A stretch of DNA of 64,000 nucleotides from Myxococcales bacterium. Lineage in GTDB: Bacteria; Myxococcota_A; Polyangia; Nannocystales; Nannocystaceae. A program made the translations under genes and the position numbers. The stretch covers positions 62,001 through 126,000 of the forward strand of contig JAAZXR010000002.1 in assembly GCA_014240065.1 (NCBI GenBank), in the 5' to 3' direction. The notes beneath the pieces were generated by a model. That model was not told where the DNA came from. It made no database searches and was given only the letters and a program-made list of their open reading frames with translations. This document shows positions 48,065-59,415 of this stretch, in pieces. How positions within the stretch are numbered: position 1 is the first letter of the stretch; each line of letters starts with the position of its first letter.

Positions 48065-49685
48065 GACGAGGGGATCAAAGCCGCGCCGGTCGCTCCTGTC
48101 AATCTTAGAGGGCTCGCTTTACGAAGACATCGTCCTATGGTCCTCTCTCTTCGTGACCGACGAACAACCGAACAAGCCCTCGCTCGTTGGCCGGATGCTC
48201 GACCTCGTCGAGCGCGGGGGAAATCTCCTGCCACATCCTTTCTGGCTGTTTATCTGGCTCATCGTGATCGTGGGGGGGATCTCCGCGTTGTTGGCGTCGA
48301 TGGGCGTGGAGGTCGCAGACAAGGAGGGGGTCGCGCGGCCCATCGTCTCCGCGTTTTCGGCGGAGGGCTTGCGATGGTTCGTCCTTCACATGGTCGAGAA
48401 CTTCGGACACTTCGAACCGCTCGGGCTGGTGTTGGTGATGCTCATGGGCGTCGCGGTGGCCGAGGGGGCGGGGCTCATCGAGGCGGTCATGCGGGGGGTC
48501 GCGCTCTCGGTGCCGGCGCGCTTCATCGCGCCCGTGCTGTTCATCTTGGGGGCGTGCGGGAATATCGGCTCGGACGCCGGCGTGGTGGTGATCCCACCGC
48601 TCGCCGCGGCGATCTACAAGCAGCTTGGGCGCAACCCGATCACCGGGTTGTTGATCGGCTATGTCGGCGCCACCGCGGGCTTCACCGCGAACCTGCTCCC
48701 CGCGGGGACCGACGTGCTCGCCATGTCGTTGACGAACGCGGCCACCGGGGGTGACCCAGAGGTCAACGTGCTCGCGAACTGGTACTTCATGGTGGTCTCG
48801 GTGTTCTTCTTGGCGACCTTGGGGACCCTCGCCACCAAGTGGTTTGTGGAGCCGCGCCTCCCTCAGGTCGAGTCCTCAGGGGAATCGCTGGAGGCGCTCG
48901 GTGAGCGCGAGCGCGGCGCGGTGCGAAAGGCGACGGTCGCGATCTTGCTCGGTGCCGGGATTTGGCTGCTCACCTTGCTGGTGCCCGGAGGGCCGCTTCG
49001 ACACCCCGATCCTGACCCGGCGCTGTTCTGGAGGTCGCCGTTCTTCCGCGGCTTGGTCCCGATCTTGTTCTCGCTCTTTGTCCTCGGCGGGGTCGTGTAT
49101 GGGCGCGCCGTGGGTACGGTGAAGAAGGCCGATGATGTGCTGGAGTTCATGGCCGACGCCATGAAGCGCATGGGCCCATACATCGTCCTGGTGCTCGCGA
49201 TCGCGCAGTTTACAGAGATTTTCCAGTTCACCCGCATCGATCGCCTGATCGCCGTGGAGGGGGCGAGGGGGCTCAAGAGCATCGGCTTTGAGTCGTTCCC
49301 GCTGGCGTTCTTTTTGGCGTTCATTGTGATCGTCGCGGTGGCGAATATCTTCATGGGGAGCGCGTCCGCGAAGTGGGCCATCTTCGCGCCCATCTTCGCG
49401 CCCATGTTCATCTCGCTCGGCTACCACCCCGGCTTCACCCAATTGCTGTATCGCCTCGGAGATTCGGTCACGAATTGTGTGAGCCCGCTGTACCCCTACT
49501 TCCCGCTGCTGCTCGGATGGATCGCGCAGCACGACAAATCGCGGGCGAAGGTGGGTACGGTCCTCTCCTACTTGGTGCCGTACGCGTTTGTCCTCTTGAT
49601 TGGTTGGACCGTCATGCTCGGGATCTGGTACGCGTTGGGATTGCCGGTGGGGCCGGACACACCCATTGTCCTCCCCGTCGACTAG
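48063..49685 (+). CDS. abgT: AbgT-family transporter
   Basis: Up to 540 residues. The sequence aligns along its length with the AbgT (p-aminobenzoyl-glutamate) family: LLPHPFWLFIWLIVIV, NFGHFEPLGLVLVMLMGVAVAE, GSDAGVVVIPPLAAAI, GFTANLLPAGTDVLA and the C-terminal SASAKWAIFAPIFAPMF and FPLLLGWIAQH. Ten or more membrane segments. Some members export sulfonamides. The ATG at 48063 overlaps the divergent neighbour's start by 2 bp; a GTG at 48153 would leave room for a promoter and match family N-termini better. Confidence 0.9.
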   Translation: MTRGSKPRRSLLSILEGSLYEDIVLWSSLFVTDEQPNKPSLVGRMLDLVERGGNLLPHPFWLFIWLIVIVGGISALLASMGVEVADKEGVARPIVSAFSAEGLRWFVLHMVENFGHFEPLGLVLVMLMGVAVAEGAGLIEAVMRGVALSVPARFIAPVLFILGACGNIGSDAGVVVIPPLAAAIYKQLGRNPITGLLIGYVGATAGFTANLLPAGTDVLAMSLTNAATGGDPEVNVLANWYFMVVSVFFLATLGTLATKWFVEPRLPQVESSGESLEALGERERGAVRKATVAILLGAGIWLLTLLVPGGPLRHPDPDPALFWRSPFFRGLVPILFSLFVLGGVVYGRAVGTVKKADDVLEFMADAMKRMGPYIVLVLAIAQFTEIFQFTRIDRLIAVEGARGLKSIGFESFPLAFFLAFIVIVAVANIFMGSASAKWAIFAPIFAPMFISLGYHPGFTQLLYRLGDSVTNCVSPLYPYFPLLLGWIAQHDKSRAKVGTVLSYLVPYAFVLLIGWTVMLGIWYALGLPVGPDTPIVLPVD

Positions 49686-50457
49686 CCTCCCGCGGGTGAG
49701 GCGTGCGTCGCGACGAACACCATGTGTTCACTGGCTTCTGGATCGAAGGGGCGCTGATCGAATCCTCCCCACAAGGCGCTGGGCTCGAGTCCGGCGCGCA
49801 TGCTGGCGAGCATGAGCTCTTCCGCCAGCACATAGCGCTGCGGGAGAGCGGCCTCGTAGACGCGCCCACCCGGACCCACGTACCGGTAATGGGCCTCGAT
49901 TGTCTGCGCTTCCCGGTCCCACCGACTCCGCTCGTGCACCGTAAAGGCGGCGCCGTCGATCTCGACCGCGTCGAGTTCAGCCCACTCGTCGAGTTTGCCC
50001 ATGTCCTCTTGGGAGGCGAGATGGTGAAACCCGTCCGCAGCGTAGGCGTCGAGGGCGAGGAGACCTCCTGGGGCGAGGTGGGCCGCGGCCGTGTCAAGAC
50101 AGGCGAGAAGCTCCGCGGCGTCCGCGAGACAAAACAGGCCGCTGTAGGGGATCAAAACCCGATCAAATCGGCGACCGAGCGCGAGGGTGCGCATGTCCCC
50201 GCGCCGGTAGGAGAGCGCTGGCGCGGCGTCTGTACCCAAGGTCGGGGTGCGGGCGCGGGCCAGCGCCAACAGTCCCTCGTGCAGGTCCACGCCGACACCG
50301 GTCGCGCCCGATGGCACGACCGCCGAGAGGACTCTACCGCTGCCACACCCGAGCTCAAGGACGCTCTGGGCGCCGTCGCAGAGGGCGGCGTAGAATTCGA
50401 CATCGCCGGCGCTGCCGCGGTGGGTGGCGTCGTAGAAGATTGCGTCGTACGGCTCGC

Positions 50458-50461
<4 letters not shown>
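49682..50461 (-). CDS. Class I SAM-dependent methyltransferase
   Basis: 259 residues. SAM-binding motif I VLELGCGSGRVL (about 34-45), motif with acidic residue GVDLHEGLLALARAR, and RGDMRTLALGRRFDRVLIPYSGL. Substrate unknown; the C-terminal half (YVGPGGRVYEAALPQRYVLAEEL, the usual add-on) suggests a small-molecule or protein methyltransferase. It overlaps the histidine kinase gene by ATGA, so the pair is probably one operon. Confidence 0.85.
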
Positions 50462-52569
<2,108 letters not shown>

Positions 52570-52764
52570 GGTCGGGGTAGAAGTTGCGAAACTCGCTCGA
52601 ACAAGCCGGGAAACCGGTCCGAAGAAACTCCGGGAGAACCTAAGGTAGGGAGCCTATCGCAGGGGGAGCCTATCGCATTCGCGGTGGGAAGGCGTCGAAA
52701 CATCTGCGGCGGCGCGGCAGGCGGACGCTTGCGTGTGGCCGGTGTTTGTGCGAATGCCGACGGA

Positions 52765-53589
52765 ATGGACGAGGAACGAACCGTGAGGGGATGGTTTGAA
52801 CCATGGTGGGACGCGTACGTGGAGATCGCTCCGCACGCGGAGCGCGCGAGGGCGCTCTTGCGACCGAGTGGCGGAATCCTGGGCATGGACCACATCGCGG
52901 TCCGGACGTTCGCGACTCCTCGTCTTGGAATGAGGCGCTTGGCACCGAGACTTGAGGCGGCGGGATACCAGCAGACTGGGAGCTACGAATTCGGAGAGAA
53001 AAGACTCCGCGCGGTGAGCTACAGCCACCGATCCGCGCCGCTACCACGGATTTTCATCTCTGAATTGGTCCTCAGCGCGTTCACTCGGGAGTTTCGGGAG
53101 CTCGTCTCTCGATGCGACAGCCGGCAAGAGCACGACGCGCCAGACCTGCTCTGGAATCCGGAGTGCCCATGGCGGACGCTCTCATCCACGGAGTACGCGA
53201 CGTTGCGCGCGGAGTCTGAATACGGCGCGTGGGTGGGCGCGTACGGGTTGCGGGTAAACCACTTCACGATCGGATTCCAACAGCTCTCGGGGTTTGAGTC
53301 GCTCGAGGAGGTCAACGATCACCTCCTCGCGAGTGGCTTCGAACTCAACGGCGGTACGCAGCCGATTCAAGGATCGAAGGAGCGACTTCTCGAACAGTCG
53401 TCGACGGTCGCCGAGTTGGTCGACTTGAAATTTTCGGATGGGAAGGTAGAGCGTGTGCGGAGCTGCTATGTGGAGTTCGCGCGCCGTTATCGAGATAATA
53501 TGGGGAACCTATTCGATAGATTTGTGACTTCACAAGCGGATACTATTTTTGAATCGACCGATATGAACCGCTCTGTCGACCCAGGCTGA
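52765..53589 (+). CDS. DUF1338/HglS-like 2-oxoadipate dioxygenase-type protein
   Basis: 274 residues from the ATG at 52765. Metal-binding triad pattern of the DUF1338 family: MDHIAVRT (His43), VNHFTIGF (His166) and CYVEFARRY (Glu237), with GAYGLRVNH and NGGTQPIQGS as further family-like segments. HglS uses Fe(II) to convert 2-oxoadipate to 2-hydroxyglutarate in D-lysine catabolism. This copy is shorter than the roughly 460-residue Pseudomonas enzyme, as in other short members. The window has no other lysine catabolism gene. Confidence 0.8.
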   Translation: MDEERTVRGWFEPWWDAYVEIAPHAERARALLRPSGGILGMDHIAVRTFATPRLGMRRLAPRLEAAGYQQTGSYEFGEKRLRAVSYSHRSAPLPRIFISELVLSAFTREFRELVSRCDSRQEHDAPDLLWNPECPWRTLSSTEYATLRAESEYGAWVGAYGLRVNHFTIGFQQLSGFESLEEVNDHLLASGFELNGGTQPIQGSKERLLEQSSTVAELVDLKFSDGKVERVRSCYVEFARRYRDNMGNLFDRFVTSQADTIFESTDMNRSVDPG

Positions 53590-53734
53590 GTCGGAGCAGG
53601 AAGTGACACAGGTGGTTTCCCATCATCGACGTTGCTGACACAATTTTCAGACAGCACCGGAGCGACTGGGAGGCTCCCCGCTCCGCGTTGACAGCTTGAC
53701 AAACAATGTTCAAGAGCCGTACCTTTCCATCGCG

Positions 53735-54181
53735 ATGCAATCGACTACGAAACTTGAGCAGAGCTTTGAACGCGTGTTGGCTAGCCGAGAGAAAGAGCTA
53801 TTTCTAGACACGTTGCTCGCTCACTCCGACATGACTCTGGTTCAACTCGCAACTCTGGCGAAGTCACGATGCAGAGATATGGCGAATAAAACCTCGGTGG
53901 AAGACTTGTTGGCGCACGCGGGCGGGCCTCGTGGGGGGGCGCCAAAGACTGCAGGAGGGTTCGGGACGGTGAGTACTCGCACCGCCGCGGACCGCCGTGA
54001 TTTTGACGGGAAAGTTTTGGGGTTTGTTCAAGGGTGTTCGGCTCCGTGCACGGCGACTGAAGTTCGAGAGTCCCTCGGGGGCACGCCGCTGCAAATTCGG
54101 CGTGCGTTGAATCGCCTGATCGAGCGTGGCGAGCTGGATTATCTCGGGCAGGCTCGGGGTACCCGATACACGGCGAACTGA
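53735..54181 (+). CDS. Putative winged-helix DNA-binding protein
   Basis: 148 residues from the ATG at 53735; an upstream TTG at 53696 is in frame. N-terminal helices (LEQSFERVLASREKELFLDT, MTLVQLATLAKSRC), a Gly/Thr-rich linker, then a C-terminal domain CTATEVRESLGGTPLQIRRAL, LNRLIERGELDYLGQARGTRY, which has the layout of a winged helix with wing residues at the end. Lower GC than its neighbours, possibly acquired. Likely a transcription regulator; targets unknown. Confidence 0.65.
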   Translation: MQSTTKLEQSFERVLASREKELFLDTLLAHSDMTLVQLATLAKSRCRDMANKTSVEDLLAHAGGPRGGAPKTAGGFGTVSTRTAADRRDFDGKVLGFVQGCSAPCTATEVRESLGGTPLQIRRALNRLIERGELDYLGQARGTRYTAN

Positions 54182-54319
54182 GGTTTCGTGTCATCCTTGA
54201 CCCCTGAGGGCGTTCGACCGGCGGCGAAGAAGTGGTCCTGTTCGGCCGGTTGTGAGCGCTTCTGGGCGAATTTGGGGTGGCATGGAGACAAGGGCGCGGT
54301 GTCCTCGTAGCGTTGCCGC

Positions 54320-55375
54320 ATGCTCGAGAGCGAGACCAAGAGATCGCGAGTGTGCTTGCTGTACGTGGGCGGCACGATCGGGATGCGCCGCGATCAACGG
54401 GGATCTTGGATTCCCGACCTTGAGACATTCGAGGAGGCGTTGCGACGCGCACCTGAGCTGTCGCATCCGAGCGTGCCCTCCTACGATCTTGTGTCGATGA
54501 CACCTCTCTTGGATTCCGCGCAGTCGCGCCCCACCGATTGGGTGAGAATCGCAGCGGAGATCGAGGCGCGCTATGAGGCATACGACGGATTTGTGGTCAT
54601 TCATGGCACGGACACCATGGCGTACTCGGCCTCCGCACTTAGTTTTCTGATTCAAGATCCTGGCAAGCCGATCATTTTTACTGGCGCGCAGCTCAGCCTC
54701 GCCGATCCCCGCTCCGACGGACGGCAGCACTTGGTCACGAGCCTCATGATGGCGGGGGAAGGCCGCGCGAACGAGGTCGGCCTGTATTTTGCGGACGCGT
54801 TGTTTCGAGGGAACCGAGCGCAGAAGTTTCACAATGAATCGTTCGTGGCGTTCTCAAGCGGAAATTTCCCCGCGCTCGCCCGCGCCGGCGTGAAGATCAA
54901 CTACCGAAGACAGCTTATCCGGAGCTCGAGCGCCGCAGGCCCCGTCTTTTGGACGCTGAATTCAGATCCGGCCGTGGTCGCTGCGCGCGTGTATCCGGGG
55001 CTGCGTGGTCAGGCGCTCGAACTCTTGACGCAAGCGCCGGTGCGCGGCCTGGTATTGGAGAGCTATGGATCGGGGAACGTTCCCTCCGATGATGCCTCGT
55101 TCATGCGCGCCTTGGAGCGAGCTATCGAGGCCGGCATCGTGGTCGTGAACACGTCGCAGTGTCATCGAGGTCGCGTGCGGCAGGGTAGGTACGGGACGGG
55201 GGCGAGGCTCCGCGACATCGGCGTCGTGAGCGGCGGTGACATGACGCCCGAAGCGACGCTGACAAAGCTATACTGCCTTCTGGGTCGCGGCGACGACGCT
55301 CAGACGGTGCGAACGATGATGGCAGAGGACCTGGCTGGGGAGCGTTCCGAGGAGGATGACGATGACGATGATTAA
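54320..55375 (+). CDS. ansA: Type I L-asparaginase
   Basis: 351 residues. N-terminal catalytic motif LYVGGTIGMRR (Thr19) and the second signature HGTDTMAYSASALSFL with the Thr-Asp pair, as in type I (AnsA) asparaginases, which lack a signal peptide and act in the cytoplasm to hydrolyse asparagine. Further family segments: TGAQLSLADPRSDGRQ and VVNTSQCHRGRV. The last residues are EEDDDDDD, encoded by repeated GATGAC triplets that also contain the start of the next gene (20-bp overlap). Confidence 0.9.
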   Translation: MLESETKRSRVCLLYVGGTIGMRRDQRGSWIPDLETFEEALRRAPELSHPSVPSYDLVSMTPLLDSAQSRPTDWVRIAAEIEARYEAYDGFVVIHGTDTMAYSASALSFLIQDPGKPIIFTGAQLSLADPRSDGRQHLVTSLMMAGEGRANEVGLYFADALFRGNRAQKFHNESFVAFSSGNFPALARAGVKINYRRQLIRSSSAAGPVFWTLNSDPAVVAARVYPGLRGQALELLTQAPVRGLVLESYGSGNVPSDDASFMRALERAIEAGIVVVNTSQCHRGRVRQGRYGTGARLRDIGVVSGGDMTPEATLTKLYCLLGRGDDAQTVRTMMAEDLAGERSEEDDDDDD

Positions 55376-55955
55376 GTGTTCGCGGTGCCTTGGAATGATG
55401 GCTCTTGGAATTTTGGTCGCGGGGTGCGGGCGATCTCCCGGCTCTGCTGGATCTGGAGGCGCTGGGGCCGTCGAACAGGAGCCGACCCAGGGCGCGCGCG
55501 AGGATATCTCGATGGTCGGCTACGACGTCCGTCGGCTACGGCCTGCAAAGGAACCCCTCGCGAAGAGCTTCGAGCGCATGCGTGCTGCGACGGCGCGCGA
55601 CGGGAAGAAAGCGGCGGTGCTGTTCTCTGCGGATTGGTGCCAGCCGTGCCGCGACCTGGAGATCGAGCTCGGCAATTTGCACCCACAGGGGACGGTTGAT
55701 GATGTGAGGATCATCGAGCTCCAAGAAGAGGAGTGGCAAAAGGCGGTGCGGATGGACGAGTTTAACGGGCTGCGCGCGCAGTGGGATCGTGTGCTCAATC
55801 GGTATCCGCTTTTCGTCGTCCTCGATGATCAAGGCGCGCGCGTCGACGAGATGCAGCGCGGGCGGGAGCGACTCGAGGAGGCCGGCGTCGCCGCCACCAT
55901 CCCCAATTGGTTCGCGAGCCTTCGCGCGTTGAATTGGCGACCGCCTGAGGGTTGA
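55356..55955 (+). CDS. Thioredoxin-fold lipoprotein (CQPC)
   Basis: 199 residues. Lipobox VAGC (Cys24) behind a short signal; no GD tether. Thioredoxin-like domain with AVLFSADWCQPCRDLEIEL (active-site CQPC, about residues 95-98) and a cis-Pro in NRYPLFVVLDD. The start MTMTMIK is encoded by repeated ATGACG triplets within the end of ansA, and several Met codons compete. Sixth thioredoxin-fold lipoprotein in the window, 20 kb from the main group. Confidence 0.82.
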   Translation: MTMTMIKCSRCLGMMALGILVAGCGRSPGSAGSGGAGAVEQEPTQGAREDISMVGYDVRRLRPAKEPLAKSFERMRAATARDGKKAAVLFSADWCQPCRDLEIELGNLHPQGTVDDVRIIELQEEEWQKAVRMDEFNGLRAQWDRVLNRYPLFVVLDDQGARVDEMQRGRERLEEAGVAATIPNWFASLRALNWRPPEG

Positions 55956-56097
55956 GCTCCTCTTGCACGACGACGCGCGGGGCCACGCCTGCGCGTCAAA
56001 CCTGCGCGGAACGTCCTCGCCGCCGAATTTGCCGGCGATGTGCGCTTTTGTCCGGAATCATCTATGTTCGTGGCGCGTTCACGCTGTGCGTCCCCCA

Positions 56098-58140
56098 ATG
56101 CAGATTTCACCTCCACGCCTCTTCTTGTTCCTCGGCACCTTTGTGTGGCTGACTGGATGCCCGTCGTCTCCCGACGGGGCGGATGAGGCCCCCTCCACCC
56201 AAGCGTCGCCGTCGGCTGGAGAGGCGCTGGGAGCGGCGTCGAACCCTGCGGCGGAGACGACCGGGGTCGGGCCACAGGGTTCGGAATCATCCGGGGGGGA
56301 TGCTTCGACCACCGGGGCGTCGGAGGCGTCGTCGAGCGACGGAGCGGAGGAGACCACGGGCACCACGGGTGAGGTCGAAGAGCCTTGGGCTCGACCGGAG
56401 GTGCCGGAGGGCTACGGTGGCCTGACCTTCAATTCTCCCGTGCCGACGGAGGGCGCGCTCACTCATCATGGACTGGCGGGCTATGAAGTCGTCGTCGTGT
56501 ACGCAGCGCCGAAGATGGACGCGAAGAAACTCGGATTCTTGCGCTACGGCCAGCGGCTGCGAACGAGCGCCAGGATCTCCAAGGAAGGCTGCCGCAAGGG
56601 GTGGTATGCGCTGGAGGGTGGCGGCTTTGGATGCGCGAGCAAGGGCATCGTAGTCCAGGAGAAGCCGCCCTATATGCACAAGCCACCGCCGCCACCGCGC
56701 ATGGACTCCGAGTCGCCTTACGCCTGGGCCTACGTCCGCAAGTGGAACGCGCCGATGTGGTGGCGGGTCCCGAGCGAGCAGGAGCACGCGCGGGCGGCGA
56801 GCCTCCGCGAGGGTCGAGAGTCGGAGCGCACGGGCGAACCGCTCCCTGGCCAGGACGAGCCGCCGCCGCCGGCACAACCGCAGGATGCCAAAGCGCCGCC
56901 GGCGGGCTCGGACGCGCCCGCGCCAGCGGCGAAGCCAGCCGACGCAGCCCAACCTGCGAACAGCGAGCAGCTGGCGCCTGCGGTGGTGGCGAAACTCCCG
57001 AGCGTAGATGATTCAGACAAGGACGCGGCGGACAAGAAGGACGCGGCGGACAAAAAGGACGCGGCGGACAAAAAAGACGCGGCGGACAAAAAAGACGCGG
57101 CGGACGAAAAGGACGCGGCGGACGAAAAAGACGCGGCGGACGAAAAAGACGCGGCGGACGAAAAGGACGCGGCGGACGAAAAGGACGCGGCGGACGAAAA
57201 GGACGCGGCGGCAGCAGAGCTCCCCGCGCCGAAGGTGTCCGATGAGGGCGAGGGCGGATCGCTCGCAGCCGAGGAAGAGAAAGAGGAGCTCCCGCCACTG
57301 CCGCTCGCCCGCCAGCATCCTTGGCTTGAGAAGGGTTTTTTCGTCTCGTTGGCTGAGTCTGTGAATGAGGGCGCGCGGTCGTATTGGTACACGGCGCGCG
57401 GCGCGTACGTCGAGCGCTCCGATGTGGCGAAATACGCCGCCAAGGACTTTCAGGGCGTCGCGCTCCCGGAGGGGCACGGGTTCCCCGTCGGTTTTGTGAT
57501 GAAGCGTGGCGGGACAAAGCTCTGGGACATGGATGACGATGGCAAACTTCGCTCGCGGAAGATCTTGGAGAAGCGGACCTTTGTCGAGCTCGTCGAAGAG
57601 GCGGTGGTGAACGGCCGGGCGTATATGGTGACCACGGACGGACAGTTTGTCCGCAAATCGCATCTTCGGATCCCGACCTTGCAGCCGATCCCAGAGGGTC
57701 TCGAGGACTACGATCGCTGGATCGACGTCAGCCTCAAAGATCAAATCCTCGTGGCGTATGAGGGCAGCGTTCCTGTCTATGTGACGCTGGTCTCCACGGG
57801 CCGCAAGGGGAGCGAAGAGGAGCCGTTCGACACGCCCACCGGTCGTTGGCGGATCCGCAGCAAGATGGTCACCTCAAATATGGACGGGACGACCGGCACG
57901 GACGGCAACTACGCGATCCAAGATGTCCCGTGGGTCATGTACTTCGAGGGCTCTTATGCGCTGCATGGTGCGTTTTGGCACCGCAGCTTCGGGCACGTCC
58001 GCAGCCACGGGTGCGTGAACCTCGGACCGTCGGATGCGCGCTGGCTGTTTGGATGGACCACGCCGATCCTCCCGGAGGGATGGCACGGTGTCCACTCAAG
58101 TCGGGACAGCCCTGGCACGACGGTCGTCATCCGAGAGTGA
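56098..58140 (+). CDS. Lipoprotein L,D-transpeptidase with hexapeptide-repeat linker
   Basis: 680 residues from the ATG at 56098, which starts a lipoprotein signal ending WLTGC (Cys20). A Ser/Thr/Gly linker, a SH3-like segment (VVVYAAPKMDAKKLGFLRYG, GCRKGWYALEGG), a Pro/Ala-rich stretch, 64 residues of (KDAADK/E) repeats, and a C-terminal YkuD domain with HGAFWHRSFGHVRSHGCVNLG, where Cys639 is the expected nucleophile and the His residues the usual partners. Transpeptidases of this kind form 3-3 crosslinks or attach proteins to peptidoglycan. Convergent with lysC. Confidence 0.88.
   Translation: MQISPPRLFLFLGTFVWLTGCPSSPDGADEAPSTQASPSAGEALGAASNPAAETTGVGPQGSESSGGDASTTGASEASSSDGAEETTGTTGEVEEPWARPEVPEGYGGLTFNSPVPTEGALTHHGLAGYEVVVVYAAPKMDAKKLGFLRYGQRLRTSARISKEGCRKGWYALEGGGFGCASKGIVVQEKPPYMHKPPPPPRMDSESPYAWAYVRKWNAPMWWRVPSEQEHARAASLREGRESERTGEPLPGQDEPPPPAQPQDAKAPPAGSDAPAPAAKPADAAQPANSEQLAPAVVAKLPSVDDSDKDAADKKDAADKKDAADKKDAADKKDAADEKDAADEKDAADEKDAADEKDAADEKDAADEKDAAAAELPAPKVSDEGEGGSLAAEEEKEELPPLPLARQHPWLEKGFFVSLAESVNEGARSYWYTARGAYVERSDVAKYAAKDFQGVALPEGHGFPVGFVMKRGGTKLWDMDDDGKLRSRKILEKRTFVELVEEAVVNGRAYMVTTDGQFVRKSHLRIPTLQPIPEGLEDYDRWIDVSLKDQILVAYEGSVPVYVTLVSTGRKGSEEEPFDTPTGRWRIRSKMVTSNMDGTTGTDGNYAIQDVPWVMYFEGSYALHGAFWHRSFGHVRSHGCVNLGPSDARWLFGWTTPILPEGWHGVHSSRDSPGTTVVIRE
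57019..57210 (+). repeat. 18-bp tandem repeat coding (KDAADK/E), about 10.7 units
   Basis: 192 bp repeat with unit AAR-GAC-GCG-GCG-GAC-RAR. The first four units end in Lys, the next six in Glu, then a partial unit. It encodes a charged helical linker in the L,D-transpeptidase gene. Confidence 0.92.
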
Positions 58141-58148
58141 ACGACGCC

Positions 58149-59384
58149 TCACGAAGATTCCACGAGGTGCGCGTGCAGCTCGCGTGTCGCTCGATCCTGG
58201 TGAGACTCCGGGACGAACACCCGGACGACGGAGTGTTCATGCTCCAGCCGCAGCAGCGGGATCTCAAGACTCCGCAGCGCCGCTCCTAGGGCGGCCACAA
58301 CCCCCCGCAATTCGCTCACGCCGGGTCCGACGATCGAGATGGACGCACACATCGTCGCCTCAATCTCCACGCGTGGATCACCGAGCTCCGCGGCGCTGGT
58401 GCGCAGCCCAGCGAGCGCATCGCTGGCGTCGTCGCGCTGGGTACGAGAGATCCAGCCGCTCAGTTCATCGCCGCTCCAGAGCAAATGCTGAAGATCGAAG
58501 GTGTCGAAGCAGTTCAAGAGTCTCGCGGTGGCTTCGGCGCCGCGCGTGGTGTCACGCTCACGCTCGCTGATCTTCGCCCGTACGAGGATGACGCGATCCG
58601 AGGCGACCGCGAGCGCGCGAGGCTCCGGCGCTTTCCCGTCGTGGATTCGTGTTTGGGTGGCGGCGCCGTGGGTCGCCCGCGCGTGGATGACCACCCCGAG
58701 CTCGGCGGCGAGCTCCACGGCGCTCGCGTGGAGCACCTTGGCCCCGGCCCGCGACAACGCACCCATGGTCCCGTAGTCGAGCTCCGGGAGGGGGGTGGCG
58801 GTGGCGACGACGCGTGGATCCGCGGAGAACACGCCGGCGACGTCGCTGTAGATTTCGCAGTCGGCCCCGAGCGCTGCGGCGAGCGCCACGGCGGTCGTAT
58901 CAGAGCCGCCCCGTCCGAGGGTCGTCACCTCTCGCTTGTAGGACACCCCCTGGAATCCACCGATCACCACCACGCGGTGACCCGCGTCGAGCTCGTCGAC
59001 GACTCGAAACGGCCGCACCTCAACGACGCGGGCGCGCCCGTGTTGGTGATCCGTGATGATCCCGACCTGCGAGCCGGTGAGGCTGATGGCCCCGACATCG
59101 CGCGCAGACACTGCCAGCGCGAGCATGGCCATGCTCTGTCGTTCGCCGGTGGAGAGCAGCATGTCTAGCTCTCTTGGGTTGGGGGTCTCGCAGAGAGATC
59201 GCGCCTGCTCAACGAGGGCATCGGTCGTCTTTCCCATGGCGGAGACGACCACGACGACGCGGTGCGTCTTCGCGCGCGACGCGACGAGATCGGCGACGCG
59301 CTCGAGATGCTCGACGCTCGCGAGGCTGCTCCCGCCAAATTTGATCACCACGATCGCGGCATGGGACGGAGGGTCGGTGGTCAC
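58149..59384 (-). CDS. lysC: Aspartate kinase
   Basis: 411 residues from the GTG at 59384, where the family N-terminus ([10 protein letters not shown]) begins 13 residues later; longer upstream ORF codons are not conserved. KFGGSS and [12 protein letters not shown] are the kinase signatures, and [13 protein letters not shown] the aspartate-binding loop. The C-terminal 150 residues carry ACT-like regions ([34 protein letters not shown]). Phosphorylates aspartate for lysine, threonine and methionine synthesis. Divergent from the M17 aminopeptidase with about 30 bp between starts. Confidence 0.9.
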   Translation of the reverse strand: MTTDPPSHAAIVVIKFGGSSLASVEHLERVADLVASRAKTHRVVVVVSAMGKTTDALVEQARSLCETPNPRELDMLLSTGERQSMAMLALAVSARDVGAISLTGSQVGIITDHQHGRARVVEVRPFRVVDELDAGHRVVVIGGFQGVSYKREVTTLGRGGSDTTAVALAAALGADCEIYSDVAGVFSADPRVVATATPLPELDYGTMGALSRAGAKVLHASAVELAAELGVVIHARATHGAATQTRIHDGKAPEPRALAVASDRVILVRAKISERERDTTRGAEATARLLNCFDTFDLQHLLWSGDELSGWISRTQRDDASDALAGLRTSAAELGDPRVEIEATMCASISIVGPGVSELRGVVAALGAALRSLEIPLLRLEHEHSVVRVFVPESHQDRATRELHAHLVESS

Positions 59385-59415
59385 GCGCCCTTTATACCAG
59401 CGCTGCGATGATGGT

